Positions 10,834 to 18,890 of a stretch of DNA of 64,000 nt are shown here, piece by piece. The position numbers were made by a program, and so were the translations under genes. The stretch is from an uncultured Nitrosomonadaceae bacterium (GTDB lineage Bacteria > Pseudomonadota > Gammaproteobacteria > Burkholderiales > Nitrosomonadaceae): contig CALSMH010000003.1 in the NCBI GenBank assembly GCA_943787405.1, positions 62,001 through 126,000 on the forward strand. Direction: 5' to 3'. The notes under the pieces were generated by a model. That model ran no database searches. It was given only the letters and a program-made list of their open reading frames with translations, and was not told the DNA's origin. Numbering within the stretch: the stretch's first letter is position 1; each line of letters begins with the position of its first letter.

Positions 10834-10992
10834 ATGAACCAAAGTATGAATTTTATGGAAAATAGTGGGTGTAGGAGAGGAAATTACGGATTAGGAGAGA
10901 AAGCATCTGCTATGAGGGGCAAAATAACACCTATGTCAGACAATAAAATAGTAAAAAAGGGGCCGCCCCCTTGCCCAATGTGCATTAAATAG
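10834..10992 (+). CDS. Candidate 52-residue peptide ending in a CPMC motif
   Basis: An open frame from ATG to TAG not explained by any neighbour. The product begins MNQSMNFMENSG, is Gly/Lys/Met-rich and ends MSDNKIVKKGPPPCPMCIK. The closing CxxC after three prolines looks like a metal-binding or modified-peptide motif, but no modifying enzyme is adjacent. No good ribosome binding site is visible before this ATG. The GGGGCCGCCCCC hairpin inside it could instead simply be the tatD terminator read from the other strand. I cannot assign a function. Confidence 0.22.
   Translation: MNQSMNFMENSGCRRGNYGLGEKASAMRGKITPMSDNKIVKKGPPPCPMCIK
10953..10972 (-). terminator. Probable terminator of the tmk-holB-tatD operon
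   Basis: On the minus strand AAGGGG, loop GCGG, CCCCTT, followed by six T. It lies about 145 bases past the tatD stop codon and is the only terminator-like structure there. Confidence 0.55.
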
Positions 10993-11117
10993 CTCACATT
11001 GATTGGTTCTATCCTTTACGTATAATTTCCTAAATTTAGAGGATAAAAGGCTTACTTGTAGAATAGGTGATCAATTTAAATCAACACTTTCTTTGTACAA
11101 GGTTAAATCTTCTAAGT

Positions 11118-11882
11118 TTAAGCATATTTAAATAGGCTGAAAAAATTCTTTGTTGTTGATTCAGCCACTTCATTTAAACTTATATTACGCAAAGATGCTA
11201 TTTCTTCAGCAACATGCCGTACATATGCAGGCTGATTTGTCTTGCCACGGAACGGTACAGGAGCAAGATAAGGTGAATCAGTTTCAATTAGCATTCTTTC
11301 AAGTGGAATTTTCTTAGCAGTTTCTTTTAGATTGGCCGCATTCTTAAATGTAACAATGCCTGAGAATGATATGTAGAAATTCATTTCCATTGCTTTCTGC
11401 GCTACTTCCCAGCTTTCAGTAAAGCAGTGCATCACACCTCCGATCTGATCTGCGCCCTCCTCTGCCATGATACTTAAGGTATCTGCAGCAGCTTCACGGG
11501 TATGAATGATAAGTGGTTTATTACATTCACGAGCTGCACGTATATGCTCTCGGAATCTATTTCTCTGCCACTCTAGATCACCTTTTATCCGAGAATAGTC
11601 TAGTCCTGTCTCCCCTATTGCTATAACTTTTGGATTCTTGGCTAGTGAAACAAGCTCCTCTGATTTTGGTTCAGTCAGGTCCTCATAATCAGGATGTACT
11701 CCTACTGAAGCATAGAGATTCTGATAACCCTCAGCTAGTAAAAGTAGCCTTGGAAAGTCTTCCAAATTAACACTTACACACAGGGCGTGTGTAACCTCAT
11801 TATTTTTCATGTTCTCAAGAATCTCATCAATATTACTTGCGAGATCAGGAAAATCAAGATGACAGTGCGAGTCAATTAACAT
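11118..11882 (-). CDS. tatD: TatD-family metal-dependent deoxyribonuclease
   Basis: A 254-residue TIM-barrel hydrolase of the TatD/YcfH family; members are metal-dependent DNases implicated in DNA repair and turnover. Visible ligands are DSHCHLD at the N-terminus, IGETGLDY, IHTREA, GGVMHCFTE and the C-terminal LIETDSPYLAPVPFRGK. It lies 48 bases downstream of holB on the same strand, completing a tmk-holB-tatD run that is common in proteobacteria. Confidence 0.92.
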   Translation of the reverse strand: MLIDSHCHLDFPDLASNIDEILENMKNNEVTHALCVSVNLEDFPRLLLLAEGYQNLYASVGVHPDYEDLTEPKSEELVSLAKNPKVIAIGETGLDYSRIKGDLEWQRNRFREHIRAARECNKPLIIHTREAAADTLSIMAEEGADQIGGVMHCFTESWEVAQKAMEMNFYISFSGIVTFKNAANLKETAKKIPLERMLIETDSPYLAPVPFRGKTNQPAYVRHVAEEIASLRNISLNEVAESTTKNFFSLFKYA

Positions 11883-11930
11883 AATTAGTTTAAAAATTAA
11901 TAAAAAATCTTATATTGATAGTTATAAACC

Positions 11931-12971
11931 TTATCCTCGCTGATTATTCCTAGCTGGAGCCATCAACATAGCATAAGAAATGAAAGCTTCCTCTAAAAAT
12001 AGTCTGGGATTAAGAGTGTGATGTGCTAACCGTTGCATATCAATTAAATTACGCAAATATCTAGCAAGTTTAAGCGGTTCAATCTTTGGAACCAACTCTT
12101 CTATTTCTGCCTGCATAGATAAATGATAACGAATCTTACCTGTTGTACGGCAACTCATTAAGTCATAACACCATTTTTGTAACCAGCTTATTGTAGTTGG
12201 GAGGTCAGATTTTTGTAATTCCTCAGCTAGTAATATTGGATTAAGTCCATTTAACACACTAATATTATTAATAAAATTTTCATGCTCTAAACGATAATCG
12301 CCATTATTATATTCTAGTGCCGCCAAAGGAGCATATCCAACAGCAGCAAGACTATCTTGTGCGCCTTCGACATCCTGCCTTTCAAGCCAATCTATAGCCA
12401 AATTAAAATCCGGAACAGGCATAGCTATTTGCCTACAACGGCTGTGGATAGTTGCCAGTATATGATGCGGTCTATTTGTTACAAGGATTAATAACGTTTG
12501 AGGTGGCGGTTCTTCTAAGTTCTTTAGTAGTGCATTAGCAGCTGCAGCATTCATTGCTTCTGCCGGACTTATTATAACTATCTTATAGCCATTACGATGA
12601 CTAGACATGTTTACTACTTCATTCAGGGTTCGTATTTGTGCAACACTAATTTGCTTACTTGGTTTTTTCTTCAGTTTCGCACTACTCGGCTTATCTTTAC
12701 TCTCACCTGATGATTCCGATAATGCTTCTGGCTCAACCAGGTAGAAATCCGGATGCCCCGCTTGTTCAAACCATCTGCAGCCGGAACAACTTCCACAAGC
12801 CTGGTTTTCTGATAACCGATCCTCGCATAATAAAAATTTTGCCAAAGATTTAGCAAACTCTAATTTTCCAATACCCTTCTTACCTTTTAATAGTATTGCA
12901 TGACCTATAGAAGACTTATTCTTAGTTAGAATTTTCCAGATTTCATTTTGCCATGGAAATATATTATTCAT
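11931..12971 (-). CDS. holB: DNA polymerase III subunit delta-prime
   Basis: HolB is a subunit of the clamp loader that opens the sliding clamp during replication. The 346 residues begin with an AAA+ fold: P-loop-like LLKGKKGIGKLEFAKSLAKF (degenerate, as in delta-prime), the four-Cys zinc module CEDRLSENQACGSCSGC (about residues 49-65), the helix region NALLKNLEEPPPQTLLILVT and the sensor SRCRQIAMP. A Ser/Lys-rich insert (ESSGESKDKPSSAKLKKKPS) sits after the zinc module. Its start touches the tmk stop by one base, so the two are translationally coupled. Confidence 0.93.
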   Translation of the reverse strand: MNNIFPWQNEIWKILTKNKSSIGHAILLKGKKGIGKLEFAKSLAKFLLCEDRLSENQACGSCSGCRWFEQAGHPDFYLVEPEALSESSGESKDKPSSAKLKKKPSKQISVAQIRTLNEVVNMSSHRNGYKIVIISPAEAMNAAAANALLKNLEEPPPQTLLILVTNRPHHILATIHSRCRQIAMPVPDFNLAIDWLERQDVEGAQDSLAAVGYAPLAALEYNNGDYRLEHENFINNISVLNGLNPILLAEELQKSDLPTTISWLQKWCYDLMSCRTTGKIRYHLSMQAEIEELVPKIEPLKLARYLRNLIDMQRLAHHTLNPRLFLEEAFISYAMLMAPARNNQRG

Positions 12972-13609
12972 TAACAGATGGTTAAGATAATATCTTTAAG
13001 CTTAAGTCTAATACTTTCTAAAGATTGACTTGAGTCAATTATATGAATCCGATGTGAAAATTTACGTGCCCTCTTAAGGTAAGACTTCCGCACTCTGTCA
13101 AAAAACTCACCCTCCTCCTTTTCAAATCTATCTACTGATTCAACACCATCCCCTCTATTATTTAGACGCTTCCTTCCCAATTCGCTTGTCACATCAAAAT
13201 AAAAGGTTAGGTCTGGCTGAAATTCTCCTTGCACCCAATGCTCTAGGCCATCAAGCTTATCTTCTGATAAACCTCTGCCACCACCCTGGTAAGCAAAACT
13301 AGCATCTGTAAAGCGGTCTGAAATTACCCACTCCCCCTTAGTTAGTGCTGGCAATATTAATTTATCTAAATGCTCCCGTCTAGCTGCAAACATAAGCAGG
13401 GCCTCCGTTTCAGGATGCATTGTTTGCCTAGAATCAAGTAGGATCGAACGCAATCTTTCACCTAGAAGAGTCCCGCCAGGTTCATGCGTTGCTACAATGC
13501 TCTTCCCCATACCCTCCAAAAGATTTTCTAACCATAAGAGGTGGGTACTCTTTCCTGCGCCATCAATTCCTTCGAGTGTTATAAATTTACCTGGGCTCAT
13601 TTTTGACAT
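12971..13609 (-). CDS. tmk: Thymidylate kinase
   Basis: Phosphorylates dTMP to dTDP. The 212 residues are standard for the family. The P-loop is [12 protein letters not shown], the DR(Y/F) motif is [20 protein letters not shown], and the LID region lies near [18 protein letters not shown]. It is the first gene of the tmk-holB-tatD run, consistent with a nucleotide and replication operon. Confidence 0.96.
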   Translation of the reverse strand: MSKMSPGKFITLEGIDGAGKSTHLLWLENLLEGMGKSIVATHEPGGTLLGERLRSILLDSRQTMHPETEALLMFAARREHLDKLILPALTKGEWVISDRFTDASFAYQGGGRGLSEDKLDGLEHWVQGEFQPDLTFYFDVTSELGRKRLNNRGDGVESVDRFEKEEGEFFDRVRKSYLKRARKFSHRIHIIDSSQSLESIRLKLKDIILTIC

Positions 13610-14006
13610 ATCTGAAATAAATTTATCTTAATAATTACCAGCCTTGTTACAGTATTACATACCATTTATTAAAACCAGAACATTATAAATATTTTATTGG
13701 TAATTTATATTTTTTAATGTAAATTGTCATATAGGACAATCCTATCTGATTATCTTATTAAGTGGGCTTAAGAAGAGTTTCTTGTCGAGTAAATAACCGC
13801 GTAACGCCCTCCCTAGCAACGCTCTTATTGGCCTAAGGAAAGAAATTTGTATTGATCGGGAAACCAAATTATGGCAAAATGCGCGTACTTGTATTCTGTA
13901 ATAACATTTCAAAAATATTTCAATCCAATTAGTACACGGAGTAAAGCTTATTAAGCTAGCCAATTCTAATGTACTTATTAAACATCGATATACAGGAATA
14001 ATCTTT
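13610..14006. other. Intergenic region between divergent tmk and porin genes
   Basis: About 400 bases that must hold the promoters of tmk (leftward) and the outer-membrane protein gene (rightward). A 73-codon leftward frame at 13742-13963 lacks a ribosome binding site and protein-like composition. I see no RNA gene. Confidence 0.5.
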
Positions 14007-15695
14007 ATGAATCAAAGGGATAGCTCAGTACGCAAAGAGTCATCAACAAAAATATCCAAGGGGTTACTAAAATTTCTTTTTGGCACTATTTTCGTTGGAA
14101 TGACATTTCCAGCTTTAGCTCACAAAACAAATACCTTATTAGATGACGTAGTGTCTGTAGTTAAGAATGGCTTTGTAAGTACTACGTCTGAGGAAGAATC
14201 TGCTGAAATATTAAAGGCTGTACCGGTAGTAACTAAGGGGCCTCGTCCAGGGGGATTCATAATTCCACCGAGTCCAAAAGCAAAAGAGTATCCAGGACAG
14301 TGGTCTTTCATGGATTTTGTAACAGGTAAGAACCGAACAACCAAGCCTGTTAGCCCTTATGCTCCGTTTGCTCTGCAAACTACCCCTGCATCAGATATAA
14401 ATTTCAGATATCTGGATAAGCCTAATCATGAAAAAGATATTTTTGATCCTCTGAAGCGTATTCAAATCGGTAATAACACCACATTATCTTTTGGTGGCCA
14501 ATTCTGGTATCGCCATATGCGTGCAACAGATGCCAGATTAGGCTCATCTGGGAAGAATAATACTTTCCATTTGACACGTCTGCGTACTCACGTTGATATA
14601 TGGTACCAAGATAAAATTAGGTTCTTTGGTGAATTCATAGATGCACGCTCCTGGGGTAACGAATTAAATCACCTTGGCATAGACCGAAATCACACAGATA
14701 TGCTAAGCATTTTTATGGATGTGAAATTAGGTGAAGCCAAAACATTCGGGCAACGTGGTAAGGCCTACGTCCGTATTGGTAGACAAGAACTTACCTTTGG
14801 CTCTCAAAGACTTATTTCATCATTAGATTGGGTAAATACAAGACGTACATTCCAAGGGGTAAAAGCTTTCTATCATTCGCCTAAGTTTAATTTAGATACC
14901 TTCTGGGTCCGTCCTATGACGACTCAGCCGAACGCATTTGATCAATGGAATAAGAAAAAAGATTTTGTTGGCTTGTGGGGAACCTATAAACCCAAGAAGG
15001 GCGATGCTTTTGATCTCTATTACTTAAGCCTAATGAATGGCGCAGGAAATATTGTTGGCCAAAACGGTGTGCAAGGTAACTCTGTCATACATACCATTGG
15101 TAGCAGATATGTTGGAACATATAAACGTTTATTATTTGAATTAGAAGGTATGTACCAGTTCGGTAGGCATTCCAATCAGGATATATCTGCCGGTGCAGTA
15201 GCTGTCGGTGCTGGTTATCGCGTTCCACTGCCATTTAACCCAACTGTTTGGGCCCGTTATGATTATGCTTCTGGTGATGACAACGCCGGCACTGGTGGAA
15301 CCCGTAATACATTTAATCATCTCTTCCCATTTGGAAACTATTACATGGGCTGGTTAGACCGCGTTGGTCGTCAGAATATACATGACATTAATGCTCAGTT
15401 TAGTATGCATCCACAACGCTGGCTTACATTCATTTCTCAATACCATAGATACTATTTGGCACAGAAAAAAGACTTTTTATATAATGCAGGTGGGGCAGCA
15501 ACCCTTCGCGATGCGACAGGCCAGTCTGGCAGTCATGTAGGTGATGAAATTGATGTTCGTTTCAACATACACGTTGATCGCCATCAAGATATTTTAGTTG
15601 GGTATTCTAAAATGTGGGCTGGGAAATTTACGAAAGCTCAAAGGCCAGGAATTAACCCAGATTTATTCTACGTGCAATATAACTTCCGTTTCTAA
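14007..15695 (+). CDS. Outer-membrane beta-barrel protein, alginate-export-like
   Basis: A 562-residue outer-membrane protein. Residues 15-38 form a signal peptide (LLKFLFGTIFVGMTFPALAH). A region of about 110 residues follows before the barrel. From about residue 150 onward alternating aromatic strands are seen (LSFGGQFWYRHM, RFFGEFIDAR, YVRIGRQELTFGSQRLISS, FNLDTFWVRP, DLYYLSLMNG), as in the alginate-export family of porins (AlgE-like, PF13372). It ends in YVQYNFRF with a C-terminal Phe, the usual barrel assembly signal. Alginate itself need not be the substrate; an anion or solute channel is equally possible. No neighbouring polysaccharide genes. Two hairpins follow. Confidence 0.82.
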   Translation: MNQRDSSVRKESSTKISKGLLKFLFGTIFVGMTFPALAHKTNTLLDDVVSVVKNGFVSTTSEEESAEILKAVPVVTKGPRPGGFIIPPSPKAKEYPGQWSFMDFVTGKNRTTKPVSPYAPFALQTTPASDINFRYLDKPNHEKDIFDPLKRIQIGNNTTLSFGGQFWYRHMRATDARLGSSGKNNTFHLTRLRTHVDIWYQDKIRFFGEFIDARSWGNELNHLGIDRNHTDMLSIFMDVKLGEAKTFGQRGKAYVRIGRQELTFGSQRLISSLDWVNTRRTFQGVKAFYHSPKFNLDTFWVRPMTTQPNAFDQWNKKKDFVGLWGTYKPKKGDAFDLYYLSLMNGAGNIVGQNGVQGNSVIHTIGSRYVGTYKRLLFELEGMYQFGRHSNQDISAGAVAVGAGYRVPLPFNPTVWARYDYASGDDNAGTGGTRNTFNHLFPFGNYYMGWLDRVGRQNIHDINAQFSMHPQRWLTFISQYHRYYLAQKKDFLYNAGGAATLRDATGQSGSHVGDEIDVRFNIHVDRHQDILVGYSKMWAGKFTKAQRPGINPDLFYVQYNFRF

Positions 15696-15721
15696 GTACC
15701 ATTATATAAATACCAACCCTA

Positions 15722-15752
15722 ACCAATGCTCTATACAGTAGAGCATTGGTTT
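15722..15752 (+). terminator. First hairpin after the porin gene
   Basis: Perfect 12-base stem ACCAATGCTCTA / TAGAGCATTGGT with loop TACAG, followed by only TT. Probably the first of two tandem terminators. Confidence 0.6.
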
Positions 15753-15786
15753 ACTTCCAAAGCAAGGGATGATGATAGGAACATTA

Positions 15787-15819
15787 AAAAGATTAGCTAT
15801 TCTGCTAATCTTTTTTTTT
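15787..15819 (+). terminator. Strong rho-independent terminator
   Basis: Stem AAAAGATTAGC / GCTAATCTTTT around TATTCT with nine consecutive T at 15811-15819. It isolates the porin gene from the accessory region to the right. Confidence 0.88.
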
Positions 15820-15926
15820 GATTACCGCAGGTACTAATCTTTGGTCCCTTTTGGTAATCTGTCCTGACACACGGAGAAGTAATTACTTTACGTGGCGACA
15901 AAAATAATTCTTAGGAGAGCAATAGT

Positions 15927-16133
15927 ATGGTTGATGTGGGATACGCGATAGTATTGCTTGGAATAATTATGGCAATGTATTACGGTAGTTATCGCATAAT
16001 AAAAAATTTTGTTAATGCTACTAAGAAGGATTCATCTAAGACAATAACCACTATTTTTGGTATAGCCATTGCAGGTGGAGTTATTTATTTAGCTGCATCA
16101 GAGCTACGCAAAAAAATAGAGTTATTTATTTAG
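15927..16133 (+). CDS. Small two-segment membrane protein
   Basis: A 68-residue protein with two hydrophobic helices (about residues 5-21, GYAIVLLGIIMAMYYGS, and 41-57, TTIFGIAIAGGVIYLAA) joined by a Lys-rich loop (NATKKDSSKT). TTAGGAGAGCAATAGT before ATG is a good ribosome binding site. Function unknown. Confidence 0.65.
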   Translation: MVDVGYAIVLLGIIMAMYYGSYRIIKNFVNATKKDSSKTITTIFGIAIAGGVIYLAASELRKKIELFI

Positions 16134-16166
16134 CTTCGGCAGCGAGAATTGAATGATCATTCAACT

Positions 16167-16532
16167 ATGACAAATGAAATAATGACTGATGCCGTTCAGC
16201 TAGCGAAGCACTACTTTGATCTTTCGAATAAGGGAAAACTAACGGAAATCAAGGAGCTGTTCACGTCTTCGAGCACCTACAGTTCTGCGAATATGGATGT
16301 TTACCTCGGCGCTGATCAAATTATGGACATGCAGACAAAATTCTTCGCTGATTTTGAAAAAATGGGCTGGCATGTGAACGGCGTCAAAGAAGTTAAGCCG
16401 GGAATAGTTCTTTTTGATTTCACCTTCACTGGAAAAACTCTCGATGGAGAAATAGTACAACGATCTGGCAGGGAGTATGTGGTCATCCACAATGGCAAAA
16501 TTCAACACATTGAGGTTCGCAATAAAAACTGA
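16167..16532 (+). CDS. NTF2-like (SnoaL-type) protein
   Basis: A protein of about 121 residues with the cone-shaped NTF2-like pattern: an N-terminal helix (DAVQLAKHYFDLSNKGKLTEIKE), LFTSSSTYSS, a helix with IMDMQTKFFADFE, and the strands VKEVKPGIVLFDFTFTGKT and REYVVIHNGKIQHIEVR. Such domains bind small ligands or act as isomerases; no substrate can be named. ATG 16167 is used; a TTG at 16149 would add six residues and neither has a clear ribosome binding site. Base composition looks less AT-rich than the surrounding small genes, hinting at separate origin. Confidence 0.7.
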   Translation: MTNEIMTDAVQLAKHYFDLSNKGKLTEIKELFTSSSTYSSANMDVYLGADQIMDMQTKFFADFEKMGWHVNGVKEVKPGIVLFDFTFTGKTLDGEIVQRSGREYVVIHNGKIQHIEVRNKN

Positions 16533-16617
16533 GGTGCTGGGTCAAGTATATTCAGTGCAGATCCCCACCGATACTCAAGGATCGCGCTATTAGATTAAGC
16601 AAAATGATCGGTGCACC

Positions 16618-16716
16618 CTACTTCACTATGTCTGCAGCAGGTGTAACAAAAAAGTCAAACACGCTGGCAACTATAAACATGAGCACAAGAAACACCAAGA
16701 TCTGTTTACGTGTCAT
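16618..16716 (-). CDS. Candidate 32-residue single-span membrane peptide
   Basis: Leftward ATG-to-TAG frame giving a peptide with a single hydrophobic helix (ILVFLVLMFIVASVFDFFV) after the positive start MTRKQ and a short tail. A G-rich element (CGGGGGTTGT) precedes the ATG and could act as ribosome binding site. It resembles the small membrane peptides common in bacteria, but no family is recognised. Confidence 0.4.
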   Translation of the reverse strand: MTRKQILVFLVLMFIVASVFDFFVTPAADIVK

Positions 16717-16898
16717 ACAACCCCCGAAACGAATTTATATGGTCTTATATCATCATATAATTTAATAAAATTAAAAACCAAATAGGTGTTATTTTTCATT
16801 CTCATGATACTCAATCTCTTCACCTTCATAGTTTCATTCAAATAAGGAGTAGAGATAAGAGACAGAAAAAATACCGGAAGTAAGAATGGTTTTTTCAT
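16713..16898 (-). CDS. Short signal-peptide-like ORF, copy A of a repeated 5' end
   Basis: A 61-residue frame starting MKKPFLLPVFFLSLIS, clearly related to the first residues of the lipoprotein at 22.4 kb (MKKLFLLPIIFLSLISC) but with the lipobox Cys missing. The part after NETMKVKRL shows no fold. It lies 15 bases after the Sel1 gene stop at 16914; copies B and D have the same 15-base spacing from a Sel1 3' end. It overlaps the start of the 32-residue peptide by four bases. Probably a decayed lipoprotein or a short membrane peptide. Confidence 0.4.
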   Translation of the reverse strand: MKKPFLLPVFFLSLISTPYLNETMKVKRLSIMRMKNNTYLVFNFIKLYDDIRPYKFVSGVV

Positions 16899-16913
16899 TT
16901 GATCTTTTGACTA

Positions 16914-17405
16914 TTATTCGCAATTCTTATAGTTCTTCTTTAAACACTCTTTTGCCATATCTTGCGCTTCTGAGATTTGGGATGCAGTCATTAAAGCGGA
17001 TACTTTATCTCGGTTCTTGCTTCCCTTTTCACTCCTATTACTAGCAGCAAGGTTGAACCAACTGTGCGCTAGCACATAATCTTGTATCACGCCTTCTCCA
17101 TTGGTATACATCAAACCTAAATTATTTTGAGCTTCTCCATCCCCTTGCTCTGCAGCTAAGCGATACCATTCCACCGCTTTTTTATAATCTTGTGTCACAC
17201 CTTCACCATTGGCATACATCACACCAAGGCTATGTTGCGCAGATGCATAACCTTGCTCTGCTAAAGGTCGGAATAATTTAAGGGCAGTAGCATAATCTCT
17301 TTTTAGATATGCCTCCATCCCATCATCTATATCATCAAAATGCTCTGCCCTAGTAACACTGTTGCACATAACAGCTAGTGCTAGAATTAGCAGTAGTTTC
17401 TTCAT
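16914..17405 (-). CDS. Exported Sel1-repeat protein, short paralogue
   Basis: A 163-residue periplasmic protein. Signal peptide residues 1-20 (MKKLLLILALAVMCNSVTRA), then about three Sel1-like (TPR-like) helical repeats with the classic AEQGYASAQHSLGVMYANGEGV and QGDGEAQNNLGLMYTNGEGV pattern. It ends in a C-terminal cap with two cysteines (KECLKKNYKNCE). Sel1 repeats mediate protein-protein contacts. Its ATG overlaps the stop of the 96-residue ORF upstream (ATGA). It is a paralogue of the gene at 17.8-18.4 kb. Confidence 0.88.
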   Translation of the reverse strand: MKKLLLILALAVMCNSVTRAEHFDDIDDGMEAYLKRDYATALKLFRPLAEQGYASAQHSLGVMYANGEGVTQDYKKAVEWYRLAAEQGDGEAQNNLGLMYTNGEGVIQDYVLAHSWFNLAASNRSEKGSKNRDKVSALMTASQISEAQDMAKECLKKNYKNCE

Positions 17406-17692
17406 TTTCTTTTTTTCTTTCTAAAGTTAGACACGTCATTACCAAATGTCTTATAAGTTTTTTTCTTTCTGAGATCCTTATTATCAAAATCATATTCCAC
17501 ATATGTTTTCTTTGGGTCGGCGTGGGATATTACTTTTGGATTCAGACCATACCGATCAAGTTCATTGAAAAACTCTCCCCATAACTCTCTCACTTTGCAG
17601 AGCTCATGTTTAGTTATTAGGCTTTTAATTATTCCGTTAATAGTTATATCGCCAATATTTTTATACTTCTTCATTAAGCAGCCTCGTGCCAT
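17402..17692 (-). CDS. Chimeric 96-residue ORF starting with a Sel1 tail
   Basis: The first 12 residues (MARGCLMKKYKN) are the translated end of a Sel1 gene (compare MARDCLKKNYKD at the end of the 196-residue paralogue). After that it continues into unrelated sequence (ELWGEFFNELDRYGLNPKVIS, then a Lys-rich tail). Its stop overlaps the next Sel1 start by four bases. Either a real protein lies inside with a later start, or this is a recombination product. No ribosome binding site is evident. Confidence 0.4.
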   Translation of the reverse strand: MARGCLMKKYKNIGDITINGIIKSLITKHELCKVRELWGEFFNELDRYGLNPKVISHADPKKTYVEYDFDNKDLRKKKTYKTFGNDVSNFRKKKRK

Positions 17693-17833
17693 ATCCTAAG
17701 TTTCTGAGATTTGAGCATGCGTAATTTTTTCATTCTTGTGATACTAAACCTCCTTACCTTCATAGTCTCATTCAAACAAGGAGCAGAGATAATGAGCAGG
17801 AAGAGTATCGGGAACAGGAACAGTTTTTTTCAT
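17674..17833 (-). pseudogene. Frameshifted copy B of the MKK short ORF fused to a Sel1 3' fragment
   Basis: From ATG at 17833 the sequence is clearly homologous to copies A and C, but a run of seven A after ATG instead of six shifts the frame, giving a 21-residue product that stops at TGA. Ignoring one A restores MKKLFLFPILFLLIISAPCLNE and then METMKV-like sequence. It runs on into a fragment of a Sel1 gene end (CTCAAATCTCAGAAACTTAG). It lies 15 bases after the Sel1 stop at 17849. Confidence 0.6.
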
Positions 17834-17848
17834 TTTGCTCTTTAAGTA

Positions 17849-18439
17849 TTAGTCGCAGTCTTTATAGTTCTTCTTTAAGCAGTCTCGTGCCATGTCTTCC
17901 GCTTCAGAGATTTGAGTAGGTGTCATTTCTTTAGCTAATGAATCTCGGTTATTACTTCCGTTGTCGTTTCCATTAATCGCAGCTAGGTTGTTCCACATGT
18001 GCGCACGCACATAATCTTGTTTGACACCGTGTCCTAAGTCATACATCAAACCTAGATTAGTTTGCGCTCCAGCTACACCTTTCCTCGCAGCCTTTCGGTA
18101 CCATTTAACCGCTTCCTCATAATCTTGTAAAACTCCTTGTCCCTTTTCATACATCACACCAAGGTTATATTGCGCCTTCCCATATCCTTGCCTCGCAGCC
18201 TTTCGATACCACTTAACCGCTTCTCTAGCATCCTGTTCTACTCCATAACCATTTTGATACATAAAACCCAGGTAATGTTTCGCCTTTGCAACTCCCTCCT
18301 CTGCTAGCGGCTGCCATAATTCAAGAGCAGTCGCATAATCTTTTTTTTCATATGCCTTATATCCATCTTCAAGATCACCCCCTCTAGCAACACTGCTGCA
18401 CAAAACAACCAGCACTAGAATTAATAGTAATTTTTTCAT
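17849..18439 (-). CDS. Exported Sel1-repeat protein, long paralogue
   Basis: A 196-residue periplasmic protein. Signal peptide MKKLLLILVLVVLCSSVARG, then about four Sel1 repeats (AEEGVAKAKHYLGFMYQNGYGV, RQGYGKAQYNLGVMYEKGQGV, RKGVAGAQTNLGLMYDLGHGV) and the same Cys-containing cap as its paralogue (ARDCLKKNYKDCD). It has one more repeat than the 163-residue copy. Its start overlaps by four bases with the stop of the 80-residue membrane protein upstream, so the two are translationally coupled. Confidence 0.9.
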   Translation of the reverse strand: MKKLLLILVLVVLCSSVARGGDLEDGYKAYEKKDYATALELWQPLAEEGVAKAKHYLGFMYQNGYGVEQDAREAVKWYRKAARQGYGKAQYNLGVMYEKGQGVLQDYEEAVKWYRKAARKGVAGAQTNLGLMYDLGHGVKQDYVRAHMWNNLAAINGNDNGSNNRDSLAKEMTPTQISEAEDMARDCLKKNYKDCD

Positions 18440-18678
18440 TTCTTATCCCGTCCTCTTGGGATGCTGAAGAAGCCACGCACAATATATCCTGTTGCACAAG
18501 TAAAGCCCCAGATAATTAATGGTGGTACAAAAATCATACCAAACATCAAATACCAGCTTGTAGTATTGGGAATGTTGTCAATATAAATAGAAAAAAAGAA
18601 CATGGTGGCTAGAATTAACCATAACCCAATTGAAATCTTAGAAGCTCTTCGCCCCCCTTCGAATAAATTCATTGCCAT
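18436..18678 (-). CDS. Small membrane protein, first gene of the Sel1 operon
   Basis: An 80-residue protein with two hydrophobic segments (about residues 16-32, IGLWLILATMFFFSIYI, and 42-66, WYLMFGMIFVPPLIIWGFTCATGYI) and a basic C-terminus. Function unknown. It overlaps the Sel1 gene by four bases, and the repeated promoter described at 18707 lies just upstream, so it begins this operon. Confidence 0.6.
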   Translation of the reverse strand: MAMNLFEGGRRASKISIGLWLILATMFFFSIYIDNIPNTTSWYLMFGMIFVPPLIIWGFTCATGYIVRGFFSIPRGRDKK

Positions 18679-18706
18679 TACATATTCCCTTCATAGTTTT
18701 ACTATG

Positions 18707-18734
18707 ATCATATACCTACAGTGATATTTGTCTA
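18707..18734 (-). promoter_or_regulatory. Repeated promoter, copy R1
   Basis: On the minus strand TAGACA, 16 bases, TATGAT. The spacer (AATATCACTGTAGGTA) is nearly identical to the copies at 20462 and 22523. It lies about 30 bases before the start of the 80-residue membrane protein. Confidence 0.55.
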
Positions 18735-18890
18735 TAAAGGAGGCTTATTAAGATTAGCCAATTAAATTAAGCGGAAAAGTGGTCTGGTAGGATTGCACCA
18801 GGTACAGAAAACTCTATGCGTTTGTCATATAAGGGCTTTATATATTTTATAGTATATGATAAGTCACTAAATTGATGGGAGCGATGGGAA

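Noticed and set aside
13742-13963. 73-codon leftward ORF between tmk and the porin gene
   Set aside because: TTG start without ribosome binding site and no protein-like pattern.
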